Source: Sediminibacillus massiliensis (lineage in GTDB: Bacteria > Bacillota > Bacilli > Bacillales > Amphibacillaceae). Taken from it: a DNA stretch of 64,000 nt. Both the position numbers and the translations under genes were made by a program. A model generated the notes under the pieces. It saw nothing but the letters and a program-made list of their open reading frames with translations. It made no database searches and was not told the DNA's origin. This document shows, piece after piece, positions 46,688 to 55,919 of this stretch. The stretch covers positions 1 to 64,000 of the forward strand of contig NZ_LT732533.1 in assembly GCF_900156915.1 (NCBI RefSeq), in the 5' to 3' direction. How positions within the stretch are numbered: the first letter of the stretch is position 1; every line of letters begins with the position of its first letter.

Positions 46688-46740
46688 AAAAAAAGAACAG
46701 CCGCTACCCTTCATAATAACAGGGTATTTGCTGTTCCGCT
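46688..46740 (-). terminator. Terminator overlapping the 3' end of refZ
   Basis: Imperfect stem AACAGCCGCTACCC with GGGTATTTGCTGTT, 12-base loop, then TTTTTTTATGC on the minus strand. The stop codon of refZ lies inside the hairpin. Confidence 0.72.
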
Positions 46741-47361
46741 TTTTTGATAAGAGGCATTCCAACCAACAACATGATCCACCCATTTGTAAATCAATTTCAT
46801 GTATTTTACAGTGAAAAAGTCTTGAGATTGATCCCATTCCACAAAATGTTTCCATTCATTTGCAGAAATATATGGAGCACTCAGCATACCTTTCAACTGA
46901 ATAAATAAAAACTTCCTGTCTACTTGCGTATGGTTAGTTCCAGTCAACGCATCATTGAATACCTTTCCAAGCAAGTAATTTTCCTTTGCCATATAAGTAA
47001 CCATCATTTCTCTTACAAACATGGAATCCAATGTCAATTCTCTTTGGATGAAACAACTGAATTGATGGCGTCCTTGTTTGTACTGTATAATAGTTTCAAT
47101 CAGTTTCTTGAGCCTGTCCGTTTTCGGTTGATTTTCTGTGGCAGCGATTGTAGTTTCCACTTGATCTAAATACTGTTCATAATAGGAAGTTACAGTGGAT
47201 TCCAATAAGCCTTGTTTGCTTTTGAAATAATAATTGATCAGAGAAACATTTACAGAAGCTAGCTTGGCAATATCCCTGACCGATGTTCCGTGATATCCTT
47301 TAGTGAAAAACAATTGGCAGGCGGCATCCATCACTTTTTGTTTTGTAGCATTGTTTTTCAT
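46711..47361 (-). CDS. refZ: TetR-like division regulator RefZ
   Basis: DNA-binding protein that modulates FtsZ ring position during sporulation in B. subtilis (YttP). The ATG at 47361 (MKNNATKQKVMDAA), 8 bases after AAGGAG, gives 216 residues. The TetR helix-turn-helix is TKGYHGTSVRDIAKLASVNVSLINYYFKSKQGLL over residues 20-53, followed by a helical regulatory domain. I did not search for its chromosomal binding motifs. Divergent from ytsP. Confidence 0.85.
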   Translation of the reverse strand: MKNNATKQKVMDAACQLFFTKGYHGTSVRDIAKLASVNVSLINYYFKSKQGLLESTVTSYYEQYLDQVETTIAATENQPKTDRLKKLIETIIQYKQGRHQFSCFIQRELTLDSMFVREMMVTYMAKENYLLGKVFNDALTGTNHTQVDRKFLFIQLKGMLSAPYISANEWKHFVEWDQSQDFFTVKYMKLIYKWVDHVVGWNASYQKSGTANTLLL

Positions 47362-47523
47362 GGCTTTCACTCCTTATTCTTCTATTACGACGTTCAAGCA
47401 GGAATTCCTTTATATATCGCTCGTCAAATCACGCATGCTCTTTGTCGAACGAGGCATGAAATTGACGCAAACCAATTTTTCCAATGCAATTATTAATCTA
47501 TATTGATCAAGGAGGTCATCATT

Positions 47524-48003
47524 ATGTTTGAAGTTAAAAACTACTCCGGAACGAAGGAAAAAGATTACAGCTTGTTATTGAAACAATTAGAAGCACTTGT
47601 GGAAGACGAAAAGGATGTCATTGCAAATTTATCCAATGCTTCTGCTCTTTTAAATCAGTTCCTGGATCAAGTAAACTGGGTCGGTTTTTATCTATGGAAA
47701 GAAGAAGAACTTGTACTCGGGCCGTTCCAGGGCTTGCCGGCTTGTGTAAGGATCCGTTCCGGTAAAGGGGTCTGCGGGACTGCAATAAGCGAAGGAAAAA
47801 CACAACGCGTGGAAGATGTCCATCAATTTCCGGGACATATCGCATGTGACGCAGCAAGTCAGTCCGAAATCGTCGTTCCTATCTATAAAGATGGTCAGAT
47901 TTTCGGCGTTTTGGATATAGACAGTCCGATCAAAGACCGTTTTGATGAACAAGACCAGGTTTATTTGGAAAAATTCACCGCTATTTTAGAAAAGCACATT
48001 TAA
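47524..48003 (+). CDS. ytsP: Free methionine-(R)-sulfoxide reductase (GAF domain, YtsP)
   Basis: Reduces free Met-R-sulfoxide with thiol chemistry. The ATG at 47524 (MFEVKNYSG) follows AAGGAGG; 159 residues, one GAF domain. The three Cys typical of fRMsr are present: LPACVRI, GKGVCGTAI and HIACDAASQSEIVVP. Start region is divergent from refZ. Confidence 0.92.
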   Translation: MFEVKNYSGTKEKDYSLLLKQLEALVEDEKDVIANLSNASALLNQFLDQVNWVGFYLWKEEELVLGPFQGLPACVRIRSGKGVCGTAISEGKTQRVEDVHQFPGHIACDAASQSEIVVPIYKDGQIFGVLDIDSPIKDRFDEQDQVYLEKFTAILEKHI

Positions 48004-48004
48004 C

Positions 48005-48035
48005 AAACGAGGCTGACCTGATGTCAGCCTCGTTT
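48005..48035. terminator. Bidirectional terminator between ytsP and the GGDEF gene
   Basis: Perfect 13-bp stem AAACGAGGCTGAC/GTCAGCCTCGTTT with a 5-base loop. It overlaps the last codons of the GGDEF gene. Confidence 0.92.
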
Positions 48036-49877
48036 TCCTTTTGCCACACAATTTTTACCTAGTTTCTTAGCTTCATAGAGCGCTTTATCCGCCCTGTCGA
48101 ATATACACTTGGGCTGATTATCGTTCCCCTTCTGCCAGTAAGACACTCCTACCGAGATTGTCACTGTCGGTTCTGTAAATGTTTCCACTTGTCTGACCAG
48201 CTGTATGGCGATATCCACTCCATCGTCCATTGTTGCATTCGGCAAGTATACTGCCAGTTCTTCTCCACCCCACCTGGCAGCAAAGTCTTCCCCATCCAAA
48301 TGGCCTTTAATTATATTTGAAACTTGTATAATCAGTTCATCACCAAGTTCATGGCCGTAGGTATCATTGAATTTCTTGAAGTCATCAATGTCGATTAACA
48401 AGAATGCTCCTTGTTCATCAACTGTCAAGTGATCTTGCAATCGTTCATCCAAATATTTTCGTGAATACAATCCTGTTAAATAATCTGTGATGACGAGATA
48501 CTCCAATTGCTCTCTCAGCATGGAATTGACAAATGCGAGGGTGGAATGGTGAACAAGGGACTGAATCAATTTGAACGCTTCGAAAGTGAAAGAGTATGCC
48601 TGCTTATGCAAGACCAAGATAACCCCTCTTATTTGCTGCGACTGAACCATGGGAATTGCCATGACAGAATGATGAAAAGCAGGTATCTCCGGATGCTTGG
48701 CGGCAAAGTCCCCAATAAAAACAGGATCTTTTTGTCTGTCGACCTTGTCGACGATACTATTTATAAATGGCTGTGCATCCTTATAAAGAAAGAAATCTGT
48801 ACTTCCCTCAAGGATTTCCATGCCTCCTTCGGCTTCTTCTTTAAACATGATAAATCCAATCTCGTCCGCTCCAAATTTGTCTTTAATCTGTCTATTCATA
48901 TAGGACGTTGTTTCCGTCAACCTTAAGTTTGAATTCAATGTTTGGGAAGTTTCGTTTATTAACTGCAAGTCTGAGATTAATTGCCTGGACTGTTGATACA
49001 ACCTCGCATTTTCCAGAGCGTTACCTGCGGTTTTTGCTAATACCTTAAGCAAATCAGACCCATCAAAAGAAAGTAGAGAGTGGTCATAGGTTTTAATCTC
49101 CAAAACCCCATAGACTCCCTGCCTGCCCTGTATGGGGACATACACACAAAATTCGCCCCCAGATTCGAAGTCATCATATTGGAGCCTTTCCTTCATAAAA
49201 GCCTGCTTGCTCAATATGTTCTTTGAATCGTTGAAATCTAATTCCTTAACAGGCAATCCCTCTACCTCAGGAAAATCCTGTGACAAATACAAACAAAAAG
49301 CTGCCTTTTGATATACTTCTTTCAATGTGACCACGATGTTGTTCAATACCTCGTTGGTATCTATAGAAGCATGAAAGCAGGAAGTTATCCGGTAATGCCA
49401 TTGATAGTTTCTATCTTTACGGATATCATCAAAATAATCACCGAATTCCCCAAGTATATTTGCACCATATCTGCCGATTTTTTCACATATCGCGAATGGT
49501 ATCCGGGAATTTGCTTTAAATGAGATGAACAATTGGCCCAATACGTCAGTTTCGTTCTTATATATAGGCAGCAGAAATGAATAGGCGTCGTTCAACCGGT
49601 CTTTTTCTTTTATTATATGGTCGGTAGTCAAGTCGGCTTGACCATCCACCCTATCTATTAAATGTCCGCGTTCCCCGCTTTTGCAGGAAACTAGGAAATA
49701 TGCCCTTAACTCTTGATTAAATAAATAAATCCCTGCATCGCAGACTGCCGGCAATCCCTTTATCTTCATACATATATTGCTTGCCAGCTCCCCGAACGAG
49801 TCCCCTGGATCGTTGATAAACTCCTCGACGATTTGTCTTCTCAATTGCCTGAGCAGTGATTTATAATCAGTATTCAT
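48024..49877 (-). CDS. dgcP: Diguanylate cyclase with GAF domains (DgcP/YtrP-like)
   Basis: Makes cyclic di-GMP from GTP in the cytoplasm. It has 617 residues with no membrane helix. Two to three GAF-like modules occupy about 20-440, and the GGDEF domain lies near 455-615 with DYLTGLYSRKYLDERL, DIDDFKKFNDTYGH and the active RWGGEELAVYLP (GGEEL). The inhibitory RxxD site that normally precedes by five residues is absent (DGED here), so product feedback at that site is not expected. B. subtilis YtrP is a little shorter (579). Confidence 0.88.
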   Translation of the reverse strand: MNTDYKSLLRQLRRQIVEEFINDPGDSFGELASNICMKIKGLPAVCDAGIYLFNQELRAYFLVSCKSGERGHLIDRVDGQADLTTDHIIKEKDRLNDAYSFLLPIYKNETDVLGQLFISFKANSRIPFAICEKIGRYGANILGEFGDYFDDIRKDRNYQWHYRITSCFHASIDTNEVLNNIVVTLKEVYQKAAFCLYLSQDFPEVEGLPVKELDFNDSKNILSKQAFMKERLQYDDFESGGEFCVYVPIQGRQGVYGVLEIKTYDHSLLSFDGSDLLKVLAKTAGNALENARLYQQSRQLISDLQLINETSQTLNSNLRLTETTSYMNRQIKDKFGADEIGFIMFKEEAEGGMEILEGSTDFFLYKDAQPFINSIVDKVDRQKDPVFIGDFAAKHPEIPAFHHSVMAIPMVQSQQIRGVILVLHKQAYSFTFEAFKLIQSLVHHSTLAFVNSMLREQLEYLVITDYLTGLYSRKYLDERLQDHLTVDEQGAFLLIDIDDFKKFNDTYGHELGDELIIQVSNIIKGHLDGEDFAARWGGEELAVYLPNATMDDGVDIAIQLVRQVETFTEPTVTISVGVSYWQKGNDNQPKCIFDRADKALYEAKKLGKNCVAKGKRG

Positions 49878-50053
49878 AAGTATCTCACCCGTCTAAATGG
49901 AAGAAACACAAGTTTTTCCAAACGTTTAGTCCGAATATATAAATTATTTCTAAAATTTAATTCCGATATTTATATTATAAACGATATTACGTTCTATTCC
50001 TATTAAATTACCAAGCCTTATCAGGACGAACATAATTCCCTTTCCCCTCTCTA

Positions 50054-50082
50054 TTGACTTCCTCTAAAAAAAAACATATAAT
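50054..50082 (+). promoter_or_regulatory. sigmaA promoter of rpsD
   Basis: TTGACT (50054-50059), a 17-base spacer and TATAAT (50077-50082). Transcription would begin near 50089, giving a leader of about 180 bases. Confidence 0.85.
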
Positions 50083-50099
50083 GGTCTTTGTGTAAAAAA

Positions 50100-50245
50100 G
50101 GTAGCCTATGTGAACCTCCGACTGATTCATTTTGTTCCTCGCTATCGAGGTGTATCGCGTAACTCTCTGCTGCTGGAGCGATGGTACATGAAAACAAAAT
50201 GAGCAGCGACCCGGGAACACACTGTCTTATTTTATGCAAATCTTA
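50100..50245 (+). ncRNA. Structured rpsD mRNA leader (candidate S4 autoregulatory element)
   Basis: The rpsD leader is folded. CATTTTGTT and AACAAAATG pair over about 60 bases, CCTCGCTATCGAGG makes a local hairpin inside, and GTGTTCCCGGGT-type pairing flanks it. In Bacillus, S4 represses its own gene by binding such a leader. I call it by position and structure, not by an alignment. Confidence 0.55.
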
Positions 50246-50267
50246 TATATAAAGGAGAAGATGCACA

Positions 50268-50870
50268 ATGGCTCGCTATACAGGACCTGTATGGAAAAAG
50301 TCTCGTCGTCTTGGAATTTCTTTAACTGGTACTGGTAAGGAGTTAGATAAACGCCCTTACCCACCTGGACAACATGGTGCTAACCAGCGCCGTAAACTAT
50401 CAGAATTTGGTCTTCAACTACAAGAGAAGCAAAAGCTTCGCTTCATGTACGGAATCAACGAACGTCAATTCCGTCGTATGTTTGATGAAGCCGGTAAAAT
50501 GAAAGGTATCCATGGTGAGAACTTCATGATCTTACTTGAATCCCGCTTGGATAACCTGGTTTATCGTCTTGGACTTGCCCGTACCCGCAGACAAGCACGC
50601 CAGCTTGTAGGACACGGCCACGTAACTGTAGACGGTGGACGCGTAGATATTCCATCTTACCGCGTAAAGCCTGGTCAAACAATCGGTTTGCGTGAGAAAT
50701 CACAAAGCCTTGATATTATTAAGGAATCTGTTGAATCAAACAACTTCGTTCCTGAATATCTTTCATTTGATGAGGACAAACTTGAGGGAACTTACTCTCG
50801 TTTCCCTGAGCGTTCTGAATTACCTGCAGAAATTAACGAAGCACTTATCGTTGAGTTCTACTCTCGTTAA
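50268..50870 (+). CDS. rpsD: 30S ribosomal protein S4
   Basis: Primary 16S rRNA binder in small-subunit assembly. It has 200 residues, beginning [16 protein letters not shown]. The S4 N-terminal domain is followed by the S4 RNA-binding fold with [30 protein letters not shown]. No zinc-finger Cys set (Cys-free type). Strong promoter and AAAGGAG support high expression. Convergent with tyrS. Confidence 0.98.
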   Translation: MARYTGPVWKKSRRLGISLTGTGKELDKRPYPPGQHGANQRRKLSEFGLQLQEKQKLRFMYGINERQFRRMFDEAGKMKGIHGENFMILLESRLDNLVYRLGLARTRRQARQLVGHGHVTVDGGRVDIPSYRVKPGQTIGLREKSQSLDIIKESVESNNFVPEYLSFDEDKLEGTYSRFPERSELPAEINEALIVEFYSR

Positions 50871-50880
50871 TAGCTTCTTG

Positions 50881-50916
50881 AAAAAACTTGGTTCCCTTAG
50901 GGAATCAAGTTTTTTT
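50881..50916 (+). terminator. Intrinsic terminator of rpsD
   Basis: Long stem AAAAAACTTGGTTCCC with GGGAATCAAGTTTTTT (one bulge), 3-base loop, and a run of seven T. Confidence 0.93.
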
Positions 50917-50924
50917 ATTAATAA

Positions 50925-50951
50925 AAAAGCAGTCCGCCTTGGACTGCTTTT
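50925..50951 (-). terminator. Intrinsic terminator of tyrS (usable in both directions)
   Basis: Perfect 11-bp stem AAAAGCAGTCC/GGACTGCTTTT with a 5-base loop, next to the tyrS stop. The minus strand continues TTATTAATAAAAA. Confidence 0.88.
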
Positions 50952-50953
50952 CT

Positions 50954-52222
50954 TTATTCAAACCGGATCAGGAAGTATTTTTTCTTCCCTCTTCTAATAA
51001 TCGTGAATTTATCGTCTATTCTCTCTCCGGCGCCTACCATTGCATTCAAATCCTGGTATCTATCCCCATTGATATAAATCGCTCCATTGCTTATATCTTC
51101 CCTGGCCTGGCGTTTGGAAGAAGAAATCCCAGCTTCAACCAATAAATCAATAAGCTTTACCTCTTCTTTAGTAAGACCAACAGATGGGACATCCTTGAAA
51201 CCTTGTTCGATTTCAGTTCCATTCAGAGACTTTATATCCCCGCTGAATAAGGCAGCAGATATTTTCTTCGCTTGCATCAGAGCTTGTTTACCATGTACCA
51301 TTTCCGTCATTTCTTCAGCAAGTCTTGTGTGTGCGGCCCGTTTTTCCGGTTCTTCCTGCAATTTTTTCTCAAGTTCAGCTACTTCCTCTTGTTCAAGGAA
51401 TGTAAAGTACTTGATAAACTTGATGACATCCCGGTCATCTGTATTGATCCAAAACTGGTAAAATTCATATGGGGAAGTTCTTTCTGGATCCAGCCATACC
51501 GCACCTCCAGCCGTTTTACCAAATTTCGTACCATCGGCTTTCGTAATCAACGGGACCGTAAGCCCATATACTTTTGCCTCTGTGCCTTCTTCGCGTGTAC
51601 GTCTGATCAATTCCATTCCTGCTGTGATGTTCCCCCACTGGTCACTCCCGCCAATCTGAAGTGTGCAATTTTCTTTTTCATATAGATTTTGGAAATCGAG
51701 GGATTGGAGGATCATATAAGTGAATTCAGTGAATGAAATCCCATTTTCGATTCTGGATTCAACTGAATCTTTCGCAAGCATATAATTAATGCCAAAATGT
51801 TTGCCAGTGTCTCTTAGGAAGTCGATAATAGACATTCTGGATAACCAATCAAAATTATTTCTAGCAACAGCGGCATTTTCCCCTTCGTCAAAATTAAGCA
51901 GTTTCGCTAATTGTTCTTTAATTTTTTCACTGAAACCTTTAACAACATCCGCACTGTTCAGTGTCCTTTCGGTTGATCGTCCACTTGGATCGCCTATCAT
52001 TCCCGTACCACCGCCAATTAAAGCAATTGGACGGTGACCAGCTCGCTGAAATCTTTTCAACATTAATACGGGAAGCAAATGACCGATATGTAAACTGTCT
52101 GCTGTAGGATCAAATCCACAGTACAATGTTACAATGTTTTCACTTAAGTGTTTTTGTAACCCTTCATCATCCGTTGTTTGATGAATCAAGCCTCTTTGTT
52201 GCAAATCTTGTAATATATCCAT
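50954..52222 (-). CDS. tyrS: Tyrosyl-tRNA synthetase
   Basis: Class I synthetase charging tRNA-Tyr. It has 422 residues. The Rossmann domain has the HIGH motif as HIGH in DSLHIGHLLP, KFGKT is the KMSKS equivalent, and GGSDQWGNITAG is the Tyr-binding loop. The C-terminal S4-like domain contains SKRQAREDISNGAIYING. AAAGGAGTGG precedes the ATG. Expression is controlled by the T-box leader upstream. Confidence 0.97.
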   Translation of the reverse strand: MDILQDLQQRGLIHQTTDDEGLQKHLSENIVTLYCGFDPTADSLHIGHLLPVLMLKRFQRAGHRPIALIGGGTGMIGDPSGRSTERTLNSADVVKGFSEKIKEQLAKLLNFDEGENAAVARNNFDWLSRMSIIDFLRDTGKHFGINYMLAKDSVESRIENGISFTEFTYMILQSLDFQNLYEKENCTLQIGGSDQWGNITAGMELIRRTREEGTEAKVYGLTVPLITKADGTKFGKTAGGAVWLDPERTSPYEFYQFWINTDDRDVIKFIKYFTFLEQEEVAELEKKLQEEPEKRAAHTRLAEEMTEMVHGKQALMQAKKISAALFSGDIKSLNGTEIEQGFKDVPSVGLTKEEVKLIDLLVEAGISSSKRQAREDISNGAIYINGDRYQDLNAMVGAGERIDDKFTIIRRGKKKYFLIRFE

Positions 52223-52291
52223 AATTACCCACTCCTTTTATGATGATTTAAACGTTGCTTTACTTCTGCCGAATAATGGTTGAAATAACGC

Positions 52292-52515
52292 AAAAAAACC
52301 TCATCCCAATAAAGGGACGAGGTTCACTCGCGGTACCACCCTTGTTGCATATCACTATGCCACTCGAGATTGTTATCGGTGATGGATCACCGTCTTTCCC
52401 ATTACGGAAAGATGCTCCAGAATGTAATTCGTCAAAGCAATTATGTCCGGCTTCCACCACCCGCCGGCTCTCTTTAAACAGGGAATTGCTTTGCTACTCC
52501 GTTCCTTCTTTGCAT
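52292..52515 (-). promoter_or_regulatory. T-box leader of tyrS (tyrosine specifier)
   Basis: The T-box sequence AAGGGTGGTACCGCG (minus strand, 52329-52343) pairs with uncharged tRNA in the antiterminator. It is followed by a terminator, CCTCGTCCC with GGGATGAGG and TTTTTTT (52292-52322). The 5' stem carries AGTAG, AGAGAG and GGTGG motifs typical of Stem I. GAATTACATT places a TAC tyrosine specifier at 52424-52426, consistent with tyrS. The specifier assignment is from position, not from a computed fold. Confidence 0.92.
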
Positions 52516-52694
52516 ATCTATTCAGCTTAAAACCAATAGGCTTATGAAGTTCAGATTACAAATATTCAACAAAAATTTCTATTTCTTTATTATTAGCATA
52601 AGTTTTGGGGAATTGCAATATTGAACCAGCGGAAAATACTGCGGGAAGATTGACGGCTATGCTATAATAAAGTTGAATTTTAGGAGGTTTTGCC

Positions 52695-55600
52695 GTGAAC
52701 AAAGATATCATAAATAAATTTATTAACAAGTTGAAAGATTGGTGGCAAAGGGGGAAAGTCCAAAGAAGTTTCCGAATCACGTACGATGTCGTATGGAATG
52801 TCATCCTGTTTTTCATCCTGATAGGCTGTATTGGCCTTTTCTTTGCAGGCGGTGTAGGAGCAGGCTACTTTGCTTCGCTGGTCAAAGACGAGCCTGTACG
52901 CTCTGCAGAAAGTATGAAGGAAGACATATACAATTACGAAGAGACGTCGCAATTATTTTTCGCTGATAATAAATACTTAGGTAATATCCGGTCAGATTTA
53001 TACAGGGAAGAAACTACTTTGGACAACATATCCGATTATGCAAAAGATGCTGTAGTCGCAACAGAAGATGCTTACTTTCGTGAACATCACGGAGTAGTTC
53101 CAAAAGCGATCATGCGTGCCATCTATCAGGAAGCGACCAATTCTGCTGTCAAAACCGGCGGTAGTACTTTGACCCAGCAATTGATCAAAAACCAGATACT
53201 TACCAATGAAGTATCGTTTGAAAGAAAAGCAAAAGAAATACTTCTAGCAATGCGGTTGGAGAAATCTCTAAGCAAAGACGAAATCCTGGAAGCTTATCTC
53301 AACATTGTCCCATTTGGAAGAAATGCTTCCGGGCAGAATATAGCAGGGATCGAAACAGCTGCAGAAGGAATATTCGGCGTCGAAGCAAGCGAACTCAGTT
53401 TGCCTCAAGCAGCATATATAGCAGGTCTTCCGCAAAGTCCTTCCTATTACACACCTTTCACCAACAGTGGAGAACAAAAGGATGAAGACGGCTTGGAACC
53501 GGGATTGAACCGAATGAAGTCCGTTTTGGGGAGAATGCTGGAAGGCGGCTACATCAACCAGGAAGAATATGATGAAGCGATCAATTATGACATTACTGCC
53601 GATTTTGCCGAACCGACACCTACACCATTGGATCAATACCCATACCTGACCAATGAAGTGGAAGACAGAGCAAAAGAAATTCTCATGTATCAGTTGGCTG
53701 AAGAAGATGGCTACACACAGGATGACATCGATAATAACGATGCACTGCATGAAGAATATATGATTCTGGCAGACAGACAGCTTCGGCGAAATGGTTACAA
53801 GATTCACACCACAATCAACAAAGAAATATACGAAAAGTTTCAGGAAATTGGAAAGAACTACAACAATTACGGACCTGACAAGCCGGAGGTTGTCATAGAT
53901 CCTGAGTCAGGTGAAGAAACTACCATCATGGAGCCGGTGCAGTCAGGCGGTATGCTGGTCGAAAATAGCACCGGTAGAATTATCAGCTTTCTTGGCGGCC
54001 GTGGTTTCGATGTTTCTGAAGTGAACCATGCGACAGATACCCATCGGGATAATGGTAGTACAATGAAACCGCTGCTTGTTTACGGACCTGCAATGGAAGA
54101 AGGAGTCGTTCAACCGGGTTCTGTGGTACTGGATGTCCACCTCCCTGCCAGATATCCGCAAATGTGGGTAAATAATAGGAACTGGCCAAAGAACTATACA
54201 GGCAACTACCATGGATTAGTTTCTGTTCGAAAAGCTTTGGAGCAATCCTATAACATACCGGCTGTCAAAACCTATACAGAGATTGTAGGCGGGGACCCTG
54301 CGTCTAAATATCTAGAGAAAATGGGATTCACCAATTTAGATGAGGAAGATCATACAAATCTTTCAACAGGGATCGGCTCCCTTGTAAATGGGGTGTCGAT
54401 TGAAGAAAACGTGAATGCTTACACTACTTTTGGCAATAACGGGCAATTTGCAGATGCTTATATGATCGAAAAAATCGAAACAACTGATGGCGATGTCATT
54501 TACGAACATGAAAGCGATCCTGTAGAGGTATTCAGTAAACAAACAAATTACCTTACGCTCGACATGATGAGGGACGTATTAAACAGCGGAACCGCTACCT
54601 ATGCGAAAGCAAGGTTAAACAATCCTGGTGTCGATTGGGCTGGTAAAACAGGTACCACCTACGATTGGACCGATGCATGGTTTGTGGCAACGAACCCGAA
54701 CGTGACATTAGGTACATGGATCGGGTACGACAACCCGAAATCATTGGAATGTAATTCTCAGTATCCGTGCAGTACCGGATACAGCCAGCGGAACCAAGGA
54801 TTGTGGGCAGAATTAGTTAATGCCGCAACAGAAGTCGACCCTGAACTAATGGCTCCTTCTGATAATTTCAGCCGGCCTGAAGGTATTACGGAAAGATCTT
54901 ATTGTCAAACTTCTGGAATGGCACCTTCCGGCCTTTGTCAGGAAGTTGGATTGGTAAGTTCTGATATTTACAACTCAAAATTCGTACCAGATGAGAAAGA
55001 TAACAGTCTAATCAGCGGTAATTTCGTAAAAATTGATGGCAAGGCTGTGGCTGCCGGTGATGATACTCCATCAGAATATACGAGCGGAAACGGTGTGACC
55101 TTCAATCCAGAATGGTTGGCAGCTAACATGTACGATAAACTTGATGATTTATCTCAGTTAATTCCGAGAAATGCAAGCGGAGGATGGAACAACATAGCGA
55201 TTCCTTCCGGGAGACAATTATCGAATGATATTTCAGACGATGGTCAGAATCCATCCCCTCCTACTTCCCTTTCCAATGATGGAAAGAGTCTGAGTTGGAA
55301 AAAATCTTCCAGCGGGGATGTCGTGGGATACAGGATTTTTCGCGCCGACCGTCCTGACGGTTCCTTCAGTTTGATTGGTAATACAAGCGATACGAGTTAT
55401 ACGGTTCCAACAAACGGAGCTATTTACCATGTTAAAGCTGTTGATTATTTCGGTGGAGTCTCTTCTGCATCCAATGCAGTCCAAGTTGGGAAAATAGAAG
55501 AAGACAAACCTGAAGAAGATAACGACAAGAACAGTGAAAATGAAGAAAAGGAAAAGCAGGAAGAAGAAGAAGAAAAACCTGACTCTGAAGAAAACAATGC

Positions 55601-55784
55601 CAACGAAGAAGAATCAAATGATAATGAACAAGAAACAAATGCAGACGAATCGGACGAAAGCTCCGAATCAGATTCCGAAACATCTGAAGAAAATAGTGGG
55701 AATGATGATAACCAAGAAGATGAAGGAACTGAACAGGAAAACAGCGAAAATCAAGACGAAGGTGAACAAAATAACGAAGAGTAA
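52695..55784 (+). CDS. Class A penicillin-binding protein (PBP1A type) with FN3 and acidic tail
   Basis: Bifunctional peptidoglycan glycosyltransferase and transpeptidase, 1029 residues from a GTG with TTAGGAGG upstream. Cytoplasmic start, helix about 32-58, GT51 domain with catalytic Glu124 (EDAYFREHHG), GGSTLTQQLIKNQ and EAYLNIVPFG. The transpeptidase has Ser455-TMK458, SYN at 518 and Lys651-TG. A fibronectin type III domain lies near 850-935, then about 90 residues dominated by Glu, Asp and Asn. The gene stands where B. subtilis has acsA. The acidic tail probably faces the wall and suggests a salty habitat. Confidence 0.95.
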   Translation: MNKDIINKFINKLKDWWQRGKVQRSFRITYDVVWNVILFFILIGCIGLFFAGGVGAGYFASLVKDEPVRSAESMKEDIYNYEETSQLFFADNKYLGNIRSDLYREETTLDNISDYAKDAVVATEDAYFREHHGVVPKAIMRAIYQEATNSAVKTGGSTLTQQLIKNQILTNEVSFERKAKEILLAMRLEKSLSKDEILEAYLNIVPFGRNASGQNIAGIETAAEGIFGVEASELSLPQAAYIAGLPQSPSYYTPFTNSGEQKDEDGLEPGLNRMKSVLGRMLEGGYINQEEYDEAINYDITADFAEPTPTPLDQYPYLTNEVEDRAKEILMYQLAEEDGYTQDDIDNNDALHEEYMILADRQLRRNGYKIHTTINKEIYEKFQEIGKNYNNYGPDKPEVVIDPESGEETTIMEPVQSGGMLVENSTGRIISFLGGRGFDVSEVNHATDTHRDNGSTMKPLLVYGPAMEEGVVQPGSVVLDVHLPARYPQMWVNNRNWPKNYTGNYHGLVSVRKALEQSYNIPAVKTYTEIVGGDPASKYLEKMGFTNLDEEDHTNLSTGIGSLVNGVSIEENVNAYTTFGNNGQFADAYMIEKIETTDGDVIYEHESDPVEVFSKQTNYLTLDMMRDVLNSGTATYAKARLNNPGVDWAGKTGTTYDWTDAWFVATNPNVTLGTWIGYDNPKSLECNSQYPCSTGYSQRNQGLWAELVNAATEVDPELMAPSDNFSRPEGITERSYCQTSGMAPSGLCQEVGLVSSDIYNSKFVPDEKDNSLISGNFVKIDGKAVAAGDDTPSEYTSGNGVTFNPEWLAANMYDKLDDLSQLIPRNASGGWNNIAIPSGRQLSNDISDDGQNPSPPTSLSNDGKSLSWKKSSSGDVVGYRIFRADRPDGSFSLIGNTSDTSYTVPTNGAIYHVKAVDYFGGVSSASNAVQVGKIEEDKPEEDNDKNSENEEKEKQEEEEEKPDSEENNANEEESNDNEQETNADESDESSESDSETSEENSGNDDNQEDEGTEQENSENQDEGEQNNEE

Positions 55785-55790
55785 TCAACA

Positions 55791-55826
55791 AAAAGAACCT
55801 CTGCTATTACATGCAGAGGTTCTTTT
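55791..55826 (+). terminator. Intrinsic terminator of the PBP gene
   Basis: Perfect 14-bp stem AAAAGAACCTCTGC/GCAGAGGTTCTTTT with an 8-base loop, then TATC. Confidence 0.93.
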
Positions 55827-55919
55827 TATCTCCCTGCCCCCTTTTGGTTTCGATATAAAATTGTCTGAAAATCCTGTATAATAAAAATAAATGACTGTCC
55901 TCTATAGGTGGTGAAGCAC

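Noticed and set aside
53268-53807. 179-codon minus-strand open frame inside the PBP gene
   Set aside because: Antisense shadow of the glycosyltransferase region; Cys/Phe-rich composition is unlike a real protein.
55534-55881. 115-codon plus-strand frame in the acidic tail of the PBP
   Set aside because: Poly-Lys shadow produced by shifting the Glu/Asp-rich coding sequence by one base.
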